A stretch of DNA of 64,000 bases from Nilaparvata lugens (taxonomy: Eukaryota; Arthropoda; Insecta; Hemiptera; Delphacidae), in contig NC_052511.1 in the NCBI RefSeq assembly GCF_014356525.2, positions 30,697,981 through 30,761,980 of the forward strand, in the 5' to 3' direction. Positions 13,459 through 23,606 of this stretch are shown here, in pieces. The stretch's first letter is position 1. Each line of letters opens with the position of its first letter. The translations under genes were made by a program, and so were the position numbers. The notes under the pieces are model-generated. The model worked only from the letters and a program-made list of their open reading frames with translations. It was not told where the DNA came from and searched no databases.

Positions 13459-15366
13459 AGTAGAGAAGATTAGGGAGAACCGACTGACTTTTTTGCTCGA
13501 GATCCCCCTCCCCCCTCTCCCCCCTCGTCCATCCCTCCTCCCCTTCCCCCCGCCTGTAGGGCGGGGGGTGTTCTAAAAATAGATTTCCCCTTCCCCCTGT
13601 CCAGTGGAGGTGAGGGGGAGAGAGAGAGAGGGAGATATATCTTTCTCTCTCTTTCTAAAAATAGATTTCCCCTTCCCCCTGTCCAGTGGAGGTGAGGGGG
13701 AGAGAGAGAGAGGGAGATATATCTTTCTCTCTCTTTCTAAAAATAGATTTCCCCTTCCCCCTGTCCAGTGGAGGTGAGGGGGATAGAGAGAGAGGGAGAT
13801 ATATCTTTCTCTCTCTTTCTAAAAATAGATTTCCCCTTCCCCCTGTCCAGTGGAGGTGAGGGGGATAGAGAGAGAGGGAGATATATCTTTCTCTCTCTTT
13901 CTAAAAATAGATTTCCCCTTCCCCCTGTCCAGTGGAGGTGAGGGGGATAGAGAGAGAGGGAGATATATCTTTCTCTCTCTTTCTAAAAATAGATTTCCCC
14001 TTCCCCCTGTCCAGTGGAGGTGAGGGGGAGAGAGAGAGAGGGAGATATATCTTTCTCTCTCTTTCTAAAAATAGATTTCCCCTTCCCCCTGTCCAGTGGA
14101 GGTGAGGGGGATAGAGAGAGAGGGAGATATATCTTTCTCTCTCTTTCTAAAAATAGATTTCCCCTTCCCCCTGTCCAGTGGAGGTGAGGGGGATAGAGAG
14201 AGAGGGAGATATATCTTTCTCTCTCTTTCTAAAAATAGATTTCCCCTTCCCCCTGTCCAGTGGAGGTGAGGGGGATAGAGAGAGAGGGAGATATATCTTT
14301 CTCTCTCTTTCTAAAAATAGATTTCCCCTTCCCCCTGTCCAGTGGAGGTGAGGGGGATAGAGAGAGAGGGAGATATATCTTTCTCTCTCTTTCTAAAAAT
14401 AGATTTCCCCTTCCCCCTGTCCAGTGGAGGTGAGGGGGAGAGAGAGAGAGGGAGATATATCTTTCTCTCTCTTTCTAAAAATAGATTTCCCCTTCCCCCT
14501 GTCCAGTGGAGGTGAGGGGGAGAGAGAGAGAGGGAGATATATCTTTCTCTCTCTTTCTAAAAATAGATTTCCCCTTCCCCCTGTCCAGTGGAGGTGAGGG
14601 GGATAGAGAGAGAGGGAGATATATCTTTCTCTCTCTTTCTAAAAATAGATTTCCCCTTCCCCCTGTCCAGTGGAGGTGAGGGGGATAGAGAGAGAGGGAG
14701 ATATATCTTTCTCTCTCTTTCTAAAAATAGATTTCCCCTTCCCCCTGTCCAGTGGAGGTGAGGGGGATAGAGAGAGAGGGAGATATATCTTTCTCTCTCT
14801 TTCTAAAAATAGATTTCCCCTTCCCCCTGTCCAGTGGAGGTGAGGGGGATAGAGAGAGAGGGAGATATATCTTTCTCTCTCTTTCTAAAAATAGATTTCC
14901 CCTTCCCCCTGTCCAGTGGAGGTGAGGGGGAGAGAGAGAGAGGGAGATATATCTTTCTCTCTCTTTCTAAAAATAGATTTCCCCTTCCCCCTGTCCAGTG
15001 GAGGTGAGGGGGATAGAGAGAGAGGGAGATATATCTTTCTCTCTCTTTCTAAAAATAGATTTCCCCTTCCCCCTGTCCAGTGGAGGTGAGGGGGATAGAG
15101 AGAGAGGGAGATATATCTTTCTCTCTCTTTCTAAAAATAGATTTCCCCTTCCCCCTGTCCAGTGGAGGTGAGGGGGATAGAGAGAGAGGGAGATATATCT
15201 TTCTCTCTCTTTCTAAAAATAGATTTCCCCTTCCCCCTGTCCAGTGGAGGTGAGGGGGATAGAGAGAGAGGGAGATATATCTTTCTCTCTCTTTCTAAAA
15301 ATAGATTTCCCCTTCCCCCTGTCCAGTGGAGGTGAGGGGGATAGAGAGAGAGGGAGATATATCTTT
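13459..15366 (+). repeat. Left terminal inverted repeat with 22-copy 82-bp tandem array
   Basis: The outer 114 bp or so (13459-13572) match the right end base for base after reverse complementing, including a GC hairpin (CCCCCCGCC tgta GGGCGGGGGG). From about 13573 an 82-bp unit containing 'tgtccagtggaggtgaggg' repeats with constant spacing, from 13599 to 15321 (22 copies). Single-base variants alternate (gggggag versus gggggat). The right terminus has only 3 copies, so the array has expanded on one side after or during copying. Confidence 0.92.
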
Positions 15367-15372
15367 GAAAAA

Positions 15373-15965
15373 AATCGATTTATGTGACAAGTGTTACTCG
15401 TTAAAGTTACTTCACTCAACCTTCTTCAAGATTTATCGATATGCTCAAAAATGTCAATCATGGTGGTCTAGACTGAAACTATAGGTGCTGTCTCACTCTA
15501 CCTTTAAAAGATTTATCGATATAGTCAAAAATGACTAGGGTGAAAACTATAGGTGTTGAAGTTCACTTGTACAACCTTTTTAAAGATTTATCGATATGCT
15601 CAAAAATGTCAATCATGGTGGTCCAGACTGTAATTTGAAACTATAGGTGTTGAAGTTCACTTGTACAACCTTTTTAAAGATTTATCGATATAGTCAAAAA
15701 TGACTAGGGTGAAAACTATAGGTGTTGAAGTTCACTTGTACAACCTTCTTCAAGATTTATCGATATAGTCAAAAATGACTAGGGTGAAAACTATAGGTGT
15801 TGAAGTTCACTTGTACAACCTTTTTAAAGATTTATTGATATGCTCAAAAATGTCAATCATGGTGGTCTAGACTGAAACTATAGGTGCTGTCTCACTCTAC
15901 CTTTAAAAGATTTATCGATATACTCAAAAATGTCTAGACTGAAACATTCACTCTCTCACACTCAA
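15373..15965 (+). repeat. Subterminal degenerate tandem repeat with ATCGAT core (7 units)
   Basis: The phrase 'agatttatcgatat..tcaaaaatg' recurs with starts near 15431, 15511, 15586, 15680, 15755, 15830 and 15910, at 75-94 bp spacing. Two unit types are mixed: one continues 'tcaatcatggtggt', the other 'actagggtgaaaacta'. It lies between the terminal array and the last gene of the left arm. A role in replication or packaging is possible but not shown by the sequence. Confidence 0.8.
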
Positions 15966-15974
15966 CTCAAGATT

Positions 15975-16994
15975 TTATGTTTTCGGCGCCAATATAAAGT
16001 CTTTATACTTGACCAAATCCATTTTTTCTGTAATAATTTGTACTACCTGATGTTCGTTAAGCCCATGATCCTTTGCCTCAATCCAATTCATATGGAAAGA
16101 AACTTCGGCATATTTTGATACTATATCATACGCCATTTTGTGGATAAATAGACTTAGGTACTCAATGAAGGGCGCCGAACATTGCAGTCTCATGACAGCA
16201 CCCTCTTCCGAATTTTTAATTGCCTCAGCTATTTCATCACGAACACTTTTCACAGCGTCTGCCATCTCGTTTTTCTTAATAAAATCTCCAATATCATTTT
16301 TAGTTGCATACTTTTCTGCAATTTGATTAATCAGAATAGCAATAGCATCTTTTGTAATAAACTGCTCAATACCCTCCATAATATTAGCTTTTATTGCACC
16401 CGCCATTTCAGATAATCGTTTTTCAAACTCTTCCTTTGTTAATGAAGAACTAATCAATTTCTGCAAAGTAGATTCTAAATATTGCTTATCAATTCCCGAT
16501 GGGTGAGTTTCATTTACTTTAGTAAAAATTTCTGTACTAAGTTGTTTCAATTTAGTATTGAGATAGTTTCTGTCCAGCACCTCCAAATTCTTAATTTTAT
16601 CTGATACGGCTTTTAATTTTTCATCTAAATAAGCCTTATCAACTTTATCGTTGTTAATACTGAGCAACTGAGATGAAAAGCTGTCTGTTAAAGTTTTCAC
16701 TTCCCCTAAAGCACTCTCTAGAGTTTGAGTTCTCTCTCCAATAGCTTTATCGATATTGGCACTGAAATTTTGTAAGGTGCTTAGAATATGTTCTCTTTCA
16801 ATTATGCTCACTCCAATATTCTTTGTATTTTCCGAAACGAGTTTGGTTATTTGCGAATCTAAATAAAATTTCACAGCTTCGCTGATTCCTTGCTGATTTA
16901 TCGATTCGATTATCTTCTGTGTTATCGAGTCAATATCACACGTAAGACTAGCTCCGCTAGGTGTATCAATTCGTCCGAATCGATGTAGAGTCAT
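15975..16994 (-). CDS. Coiled-coil fibre-like virion protein (putative)
   Basis: The product is 339 aa from the ATG at 16994; an in-frame TTG slightly upstream is less likely to be the start. From about residue 20 to 265 it is a chain of heptad-like helical segments rich in K, E, I, L and S, with little cysteine or tryptophan. This suggests an elongated coiled-coil trimer or dimer. The C-terminal 70 residues are more globular and aromatic (FIEYLSLFIHKMAYD). No sequence family was recognised. It follows the DUF8207-like gene by 7 bp on the same strand and is the outermost gene of this arm. Such a position and build fit a fibre, spike or scaffold protein, which is an inference from structure and context. 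Confidence 0.5.
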   Translation of the reverse strand: MTLHRFGRIDTPSGASLTCDIDSITQKIIESINQQGISEAVKFYLDSQITKLVSENTKNIGVSIIEREHILSTLQNFSANIDKAIGERTQTLESALGEVKTLTDSFSSQLLSINNDKVDKAYLDEKLKAVSDKIKNLEVLDRNYLNTKLKQLSTEIFTKVNETHPSGIDKQYLESTLQKLISSSLTKEEFEKRLSEMAGAIKANIMEGIEQFITKDAIAILINQIAEKYATKNDIGDFIKKNEMADAVKSVRDEIAEAIKNSEEGAVMRLQCSAPFIEYLSLFIHKMAYDIVSKYAEVSFHMNWIEAKDHGLNEHQVVQIITEKMDLVKYKDFILAPKT

Positions 16995-17001
16995 CGTGAC
17001 A

Positions 17002-17907
17002 CTAAACAATTAATTTTGCTTCTTTTAGCTCTTCAATTATACTTGCAATTTCCACATCATGCCCAGTGTTCCCACTAGCTTTTGAGGAATAGAGTAAATT
17101 TAATCTTTGCACTAATTCGTCAAAATTATCAAAGTATTGATAAATTCTATCATGAGAATTATTTTTTGCAAATTTCAATAAACCCCAACCCTTCTTTTTA
17201 CTAATTTTTTTACTGGGAAATAACTTTTGAATCAATTGTGATTTAATTCCCTGATTTCGTTTAACATAGCCTCTTCGATCTAAATGTATACCTGTAAGTG
17301 TTAAGATTTTTTTATACTTATCCAGATCTCTCTCATTATAAAGATTTGAGTTTGGTCTAGCACTGAATAACAACTCAAGTAGACCGTGTGTTAATCGAAA
17401 TCTTTCACTATCAATATCTATATAACCATCAACAAATATTACTTGCTGATTACCAATATAATACACGTCATCTTTAGAATTATATGAAATTCCATAACTG
17501 ATTGAATTATTCAATTTTTCCGCATGAAACGTTTTTAGATATTGTGACAGCACATTGTCGTTTCTGCTAGAACCAAGTAAACTGTTTTCAAATTTAGTCG
17601 AGCTTAAAAAATTGTCTGCTGAACTCTCATAACTCTGTTCATCTCCCTCCTCATTATCATCAATTTCCATACTCTCCTCTTTTACCTGTTCCTTTTTTGG
17701 TTTTACATCAGAGTGTGAGAATTTGTTTTTTCCCAGTTCAATTATGGGCTCTATTAACGGAGAGAGCGTTTTCCTATTATATTCCTCCGATCGCTTTTCA
17801 AAATTGACTAAGCTTTTATGCTTCTCTCTAATTACTTTTCTCAATTTCTTAATCTTTTCGATTAAACCAACCTCCTTTCTATTCAGCTTCCTGCCGTATG
17901 ACAACAT
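17002..17907 (-). CDS. DUF8207-like Polinton protein
   Basis: The product is 301 aa from ATG 17907. The N-terminal third is charged and probably helical (KLRKVIREKHKSL). An acidic disordered linker follows (EEGDEQSYESS, about residues 80-100). The C-terminal half has the pattern I associate with the domain called DUF8207 in arthropod Polinton proteins: 'VYYIGNQQVIFVDGYIDI', 'THGLLELLFSARPN', 'LDKYKKILTLTGIHLDRRGYVKR'. Its biochemical role is not known; it is commonly located next to the packaging ATPase and capsid genes in related elements. It lies 21 bp after the ATPase stop on the same strand, suggesting co-transcription. The family name is from memory and not checked. Confidence 0.65.
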   Translation of the reverse strand: MLSYGRKLNRKEVGLIEKIKKLRKVIREKHKSLVNFEKRSEEYNRKTLSPLIEPIIELGKNKFSHSDVKPKKEQVKEESMEIDDNEEGDEQSYESSADNFLSSTKFENSLLGSSRNDNVLSQYLKTFHAEKLNNSISYGISYNSKDDVYYIGNQQVIFVDGYIDIDSERFRLTHGLLELLFSARPNSNLYNERDLDKYKKILTLTGIHLDRRGYVKRNQGIKSQLIQKLFPSKKISKKKGWGLLKFAKNNSHDRIYQYFDNFDELVQRLNLLYSSKASGNTGHDVEIASIIEELKEAKLIV

Positions 17908-17928
17908 GACTGCACAAAGAATTAATCT

Positions 17929-18606
17929 CTACTGAACGGTAAGAAACGTATCGAGCGAATCTCGGTACTTCCCGCTATTAATTCCACACTCGGTCATAAT
18001 AGTTAGAAAATTATGAGGTTTACGATTCCAAACTGTATGACAAAGTTTAACGAAATCTTTATAAGGAATATCTGCTCCAACATGATCTCTGTGAATTAAT
18101 TTCAGACTCAATAAATCTACCTTGAAGATTATAATCATATTTGCGTTGTCCCTAGTGAAATGTTTCTGTGTGGCCCCATAACTCTGAATTAAATATGCAG
18201 TGTCAATATTACGATGTCGACCCATGGTAAAATATTCTCTTATTTGAGGCACGTGATTAAGTTGGAAGTCATCGAAAATGACAAGAGAATATTGTTGAAT
18301 TTTGTTGGGGTGAGCTATAGATTCCGAATTGCTGTTTATATGAAATTCAATACCCTTCATTTTTGAAAAGACTTTTCTCAAAAACAAGTACTTATCTTGA
18401 TACTCGCTCTTCGTGTGCAAGTATATAGTTTTAAATCTCAACCCATTCTTTGAAAAAATTAAATTAAATAGTAAATTGGTCTTGCCACAACCTGAAGAGC
18501 CTATTATAAGGATCCTTGCATTATGTGGTAATAACTTACCATTTTTACACCATGTTGGCATTTCTTTCTCTCTTATAACATTGTCGAAATTTACTATCGG
18601 AATCAT
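17929..18606 (-). CDS. A32/FtsK-HerA type DNA-packaging ATPase
   Basis: The product is 225 aa if the ATG at 18606 is used; an in-frame TTG at 18657 would add 17 residues with no ATG. Walker A is GSSGCGKT (residues 36-43) and Walker B is LVIFDD (108-113), followed by an RNID/QSYGAT segment that corresponds to the sensor region. The size and the spacing of about 65 residues between Walker motifs match the small packaging ATPases of Polintons and adintoviruses, related to poxvirus A32. It probably pumps the genome into the capsid. It belongs to the left-arm transcription unit, upstream of the DUF8207-like gene. Confidence 0.9.
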   Translation of the reverse strand: MIPIVNFDNVIREKEMPTWCKNGKLLPHNARILIIGSSGCGKTNLLFNLIFSKNGLRFKTIYLHTKSEYQDKYLFLRKVFSKMKGIEFHINSNSESIAHPNKIQQYSLVIFDDFQLNHVPQIREYFTMGRHRNIDTAYLIQSYGATQKHFTRDNANMIIIFKVDLLSLKLIHRDHVGADIPYKDFVKLCHTVWNRKPHNFLTIMTECGINSGKYRDSLDTFLTVQ

Positions 18607-18657
18607 GTTAGTCACGTGTACAGCATGCGATCTGATAAGGAACTGATAAGTTATCAA

Positions 18658-18979
18658 GGAGGAAGAGATTGTGGGCTAGACACCATAGCTTATCACATCG
18701 GGATGCAAGCGCTCTCCCCTTTCAATGCGCTGATAGAAGTTTCTCACCCGCACCCTCTTCACGAGAACGCTTGAGCCTTAGCAAATAAAACTTCAGATTA
18801 AAATGAAACTGAGAAGCATTTTTTGATAGAGACGTATTATATTTACACCAAATCTTTGTCATATTTTTACACTGAATGGAATGTATTTGCAATAGATTAA
18901 CAATAGATTATTTACAATAAATGTACGTGATATTTACAATAGATTATTTACAATAAATTTACATGATATTTACAAAAGA
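18658..18979. other. Intergenic stretch between integrase end and ATPase start, with short tandem repeats
   Basis: The part at 18880-18980 is a tandem repeat of about 40 bp built on 'gatatttacaatagattatt' with 'acaataaat' in between. It lies directly behind the integrase stop and may contain its polyadenylation signal. The part at 18660-18790 is less AT-rich and is the likely 5' region of the ATPase transcript. No TATA box was seen on the minus strand. Confidence 0.6.
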
Positions 18980-19933
18980 TTATTTTTCATCTAATAGTTG
19001 ATCCTTACTAATATAACTAGGAGTTGAAAACCCAATCCATTTCACAAGCAGTCCTTTTTTATCTCGTTTTAATATTTTTTCAATCAAATACACTTGTCTC
19101 TCCGATTCATTTAATTGTGTTTTTTTAATTTCTTCTGCATAAAACCTGCCACTAATTACTTCTCCGTTTAGATCTCGCAAGCTATACGTTACAGGTTGAG
19201 AAGGAAATATAGAATGAATTACAAAATACTCTGCGCTCCAGTTTATGTTATAAGATTTATCGAAAAGAACCCTTTTCTTTGAGATTCGTACAACATCTCC
19301 TAGCTTAAATTTCGGTTTTGAATTTTTCAATTTATATCGTCTATTGAATGCAGAATTCAATGACATTAAAACATGATTACGATCTTTTTTCGTCACATCT
19401 TTAGGTTTCATTCTAATGGATGAATGCATTGTTGCATTATAATCTCGAACTAATCTGTCTAGTTGTGATGACCAGTTTTTGGTTCCATGTTCAGTTAAAT
19501 ATCTATAAATTTTTGCTTTAAGTGTTCTATTAAACCTTTCAACTATGGAGGCTTTCTTATCAGTAAAAACATGATAATGTTTAATACTATATCTATCTAA
19601 TAATGCTTTAACTTTTAAATTAAAGAATTCTGTTCCTTGATCTGTTTGGAACAGCTTAACTCCTTTATTTTTAGAAATAATTGGCTCGAGAGCGTTAAAT
19701 ACAGATTGGCTTGTCTTGTCTTTTAATGGTACACAATATGCAAATTTTGAAAAACAATTAATAACAGCTAAGATATATTTGTAACCCTTATTAAAACGTG
19801 ATAAACTTGTCATCTCAATGAGATCGGCTTGAAGCAAGTCTTTTTCACTTTTCAACTCATATTTGCGAGTGGGATAGTTCACACGCGGCACGCTATGAAG
19901 CTCTAAAGCTAACTTAGATCTAATAATATTCAT
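18980..19933 (-). CDS. Retrovirus-like (rve) integrase of Polinton type, chromodomain-like C-terminus
   Basis: The product is 317 aa from ATG 19933. The catalytic DDE triad is visible: D37 (QADLIEM), D98 (FQTDQGTEF) and E132 (IVERFNRTLK). Further core phrases are 'KYILAVINCFSKFAY' and 'NATMHSSIRMKP'. The last 40 residues (YLIEKILKRDKKGLLVKWIGF) resemble a chromodomain, known in Polinton and chromovirus integrases as a targeting module. The usual N-terminal HHCC zinc-binding region is missing: only 36 residues precede the first aspartate, and in-frame sequence upstream reaches a TGA at 19979-19981. Either this lineage has a short N-terminus or the 5' part has been lost. The enzyme makes the 6-bp target duplication seen at the ends. 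It lies 61 bp behind polB. Confidence 0.9.
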   Translation of the reverse strand: MNIIRSKLALELHSVPRVNYPTRKYELKSEKDLLQADLIEMTSLSRFNKGYKYILAVINCFSKFAYCVPLKDKTSQSVFNALEPIISKNKGVKLFQTDQGTEFFNLKVKALLDRYSIKHYHVFTDKKASIVERFNRTLKAKIYRYLTEHGTKNWSSQLDRLVRDYNATMHSSIRMKPKDVTKKDRNHVLMSLNSAFNRRYKLKNSKPKFKLGDVVRISKKRVLFDKSYNINWSAEYFVIHSIFPSQPVTYSLRDLNGEVISGRFYAEEIKKTQLNESERQVYLIEKILKRDKKGLLVKWIGFSTPSYISKDQLLDEK

Positions 19934-19994
19934 GATATTTACAACAGTCAAATCAAAATCAGTGGTGTTGGATGGTTGTCATGGCACATACTGA

Positions 19995-22900
19995 TCAATC
20001 ATTTAGAGTGTTGAGACTATAATGACCGAAAGGGAGAGTATCAACACCATTCTCAGCAATATACCTCTTATCATCATAAGGGCTCAAACAGATTTTTGCG
20101 CATTCAACCTGGTACATGGTGTGATTATACGATCTTAACATATTAAATTTTTCTACATGTTCACTACGTTCAAACAATGATTTCATATATAAATTAAAAT
20201 TAAGCTTTCTACATTTTACTCCGCTCTGTACACCCTTTGCTATACATTTATTTACAAGTTCTTCATTCTCGTTACAAACTAAATATGAGTAAAGTTTGGA
20301 TCTAAGTCCGAGAAATCTATGGACAGGCTTTGACCCGGTCTCATCCTTGAACTTTCCTACAACTTTATTCCTCTCCATGGAAAAGCAAGGGTGGGAAGGT
20401 GGATAGTTAGAAGTATCGAAAAGGGTCAAATTTTCTCTAATCAACTGATACACATCTTCGACTTTAAGGTTAAGAAGAAAACTGTCGGTGTCAGTCATGC
20501 ACAGTTCTATACGATCCCACGGTATAATTTTTTGTAATTTACAATAGAAAAAATCGTACATATGGAATTTACTCAACTCCAGTACAGTGAAGCCGGAATA
20601 GACAGGCTTGTTCATTTTAAGTTCCAACTTACGAGAGAAAACCGCGATCACGTTCGGACTAATTATTTGCCAGCGTTTACATAGCGGGTTTGAAATGTAC
20701 TTATCTAACCGTTTTTCATCCGTGATAATTTTAACATTCATTTGCTTACGACTACTCTGAATTGTCTTGCCAAATATCAAGTTACAACAGGCCTTAAAGA
20801 AGGATATTTCAAATTTATTTTTCGCGTTCTGTCTATTCCGGATATTAAAGTCGATGTAGCTTTTCAGCCAGGGAGATTGGGAAAAGCTAATGACGCGATG
20901 CACTTTCAATAATTTCAAACCGAGCTGGAGGTAGAGCTTTAAATTGACATAGTGAACAATGTACTTTTCACGGTCGAAAAGTGTGTTCATGAGCTTTTTG
21001 GTTCCAGTTTGACCGTTCTCATTTGTTTGGTAGTTCGACAGCAATTCGCGCGGGGGCGTTTGGTGGAGAGGAGCGAGGGGGAAGCTCGCATGCTTATCAT
21101 GCAACTCTTGGGGGTACTTGAGATCGCATTCTATTATATACCCGGTTTCTGAATTGCTGTCCAAATTCGCGAAATCAAGGCTGGAAATTTCTTCCTCTGA
21201 GAGGAATTTGAAATTTCCAACAGGCAAGCTTCGGCTCATAGCTTCCGAGTATAAACTGTTTGCATCGATATAAAGCAGATAATTAGACGGTTTTGAAGGA
21301 TCGTATGTTTCGGGTAGATGTTTGTTATTCGCCTCACAATAACGTTTACCGATAAATGAGACTCCGCCTCTCATTCCCGCCTCAAACATAAGATGCATGT
21401 CCGGATGTGTTAGTAATTCCAGTTCGACTTTAGTGTGTTTCAGCATGCAATTCCAGGTGAAGTGGGCAAGGGAAACAAAATGGGTCACATCGAGGCCATA
21501 TGAGCTAAAAAGCGTAGACCTCATGGATTCAAAAACTACCGCTAATAGCATTACGTCCAAACATAAATAAAAATCGTGATATTCACCCAGATTTTTCAGC
21601 TTGAATGTTGAGAACACTCTTTGCGCATGCTCATATTCTTCGCGAGACAGGGGTGTATCAGTTAAGTCGTTATGAAAACATTCAATGGGGGGAAGCGATG
21701 TTTCCGCGAATTTTTCGGGACAGCTCATGTACGAGTAGGGATATACTCCTTTCTTCAACAAGAGCTGTCTGTGTTCGCGAGGTGGATCATCAAACACCGA
21801 AAATAATCGTTCGAACTTCTTTTCCATATCTGTACTCTCTACCAAATTACGCACCAATACTTCCAAGGATTCAGACATAAACTTGTAGGAATCTAAAAAT
21901 TTAATTTTGCCTACTGAAAGTGTCAAAAATCTCTCTGACGTATTTGCGATGCAGGAAATTTCTTTTTTACATTTACCGAGCGATTTTAGAATAAAATGCG
22001 AATCAAAACCGGAGAAATTATGAAAATAACACGATATGTACTCCGGAGTACGAGCTGTTAAATTACAAGAAACATGTGCCGCACACAAGTAATTACCGGT
22101 TTCATGCGCGTGGTGACGACATTTAATATCGCTGTCTAAAAACGGTTCAGCACAAAGCCCGCAGTTTACTGAATTTTGAAATTCACGCTCTTGACTCTCG
22201 GATAAAGCTTGCATCGGAATTTCTCGTTTCATATCCTCATACAAAATGTCACCGAGATCTGTAATTTCCTGAAGAAATTTCTCCATGATTTTTTCGTCTA
22301 AACTACTCGATCTATGGAGTACAGGTCCGTGAGCGATTTCGCCGTTAACATCGATAACAACGAAACAATACCCGCAGGGAATATGTCGCGCCGTTTTCTT
22401 TGTGTAACTACGAGTAATTTCATCAGAATCGGAATCATCATCATCATCATTATCGATATTAACAACGTATGTTTCTAAATCCGCGTAAATGGTGTACTTT
22501 TTCTTCAACGTCGCGCCTAGTTTCTTGAATTTAATTGTCTCTCCGCGTTTAGGATATGAAACACGCTGAGATTCAAACTTGGAACAAAGTTCCACATGTT
22601 TCAACAAATTTGCTTTCCCATCACAATTTTTGGTTTTGTTTGATATGAACCGGTGAAAACAGAAATTTCAAACATGTACTTGACCGTGGGATTTTGAAAG
22701 GTGGGAGAGAAGACGTGATAGCCCGTTTTTCCCGTTCGCGGTATTTACTAAACAGAAATGAGTTTTTCCTGCATCGCCTTTTAGCATTAAAAGATTAATT
22801 TGGTGTTTACGCGTGCGGAAAATGCTTGTACGGAAGGGGAAAAACTTTTTGTTGTCGTATGCGATGACGTGAATTGCAATGTCCGGATTGAGTATTTCAA

Positions 22901-23561
22901 ATTTCTTAATATCGCGTGTCGTCACCGGGAAATTTACACCTCGCGTATTAAGTGTGTGAGCAAACTTGCTCAAATACTTTACACTTAAGTCCGAGTTCCT
23001 TGGCTTCTGATGGAAATACGCGAGCACTGACCATAAAAAGCATTTTTCGTCAGAGAGATTTTTCACATTTATAATACATTTTTTGTTTTTCAAAAACTGG
23101 GGTGTCTGAATGAAACTGGATGTGTATATAGGATTAAATTTAATCACATTCACATCCAGTGATTCAATTTTCTTTAGCACCCATCCACTCCCATATCTTA
23201 CAAAATTTTCAAAAGATGAGAGGATTTTTCTCACGGCTAACATGAAATGCTCATTAAACTCTTCATAGTTCTCAAGCACATTTAGTGCTATGTTGGAGTA
23301 ACTATGTAGATTTATTAGAGATGAGACAGAGTCACCAACCTGCTTGTCATCCATCACCACTAATTTATACAGCAAAACGTTGAGGACGATGAACCATTTA
23401 ACATTGCCATCATAGCGTGCGGCATGTTCCCTAATTATATCGAAAACTCGACGTTTCGAGCTCTCGAGCACGCTGCTGATGTCGATATCCTCCTCATCGA
23501 GGCTGATGCGATGACGGGCTGCTGCGGAATTGATACCACGAAGTCTGCGTTCCCTCGGCAT
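19995..23561 (-). pseudogene. polB: Protein-primed family B DNA polymerase, interrupted by one in-frame TGA
   Basis: ATG 23561 opens a frame of 297 codons that stops at TGA 22668-22670. The same frame then continues without interruption for 890 codons to 19995. The first part has the Polinton polymerase N-terminal phrases 'GSGWVLKKIESLDV' and 'DEKCFLWSVLAYFH'. The second has ExoI (YADLETY), ExoII (HNFSGFDSHF), ExoIII (YHDFYLCLD), motif A (YIDANSLYSEA), motif B (KACCNLIFGKT) and motif C (TDTDSF), so exonuclease and polymerase active sites all look intact. The TGA falls at the place where relatives have the first cysteine of a CxxC zinc motif, which fits a single-base change of TGC/TGT. Readthrough is possible but unproven. 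The enzyme would replicate the linear genome from a terminal protein. Confidence 0.9.
22668..22670 (-). other. In-frame TGA inside the polymerase gene
   Basis: This is the only stop codon between the start at 23561 and the end at 19995; the two flanking frames are exactly in phase (60 bp, 20 codons, separate the stop from the next listed TTG at 22607). Its position corresponds to a zinc-binding cysteine. It could be a nonsense mutation, a sequencing error, or much less likely a recoded codon. Confidence 0.85.
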
Positions 23562-23606
23562 GATTCTGAAAAACAAAACGATCAGGATGAGATAGAGTAC
23601 AACAAC

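Noticed and set aside
13573..15366. CRISPR-like array
   Set aside because: The 82-bp units repeat without unique spacers and lie in a transposon terminus of a eukaryotic genome; it is a tandem repeat.
20952..21880. Plus-strand frames of 66 and 91 codons inside polB
   Set aside because: They are antisense shadows of a conserved polymerase gene with no domain of their own.
23424..23606. Upstream extension of the BIR gene by 61 codons
   Set aside because: It runs antisense through the polymerase N-terminus; BIR similarity begins only after the ATG at 23607.
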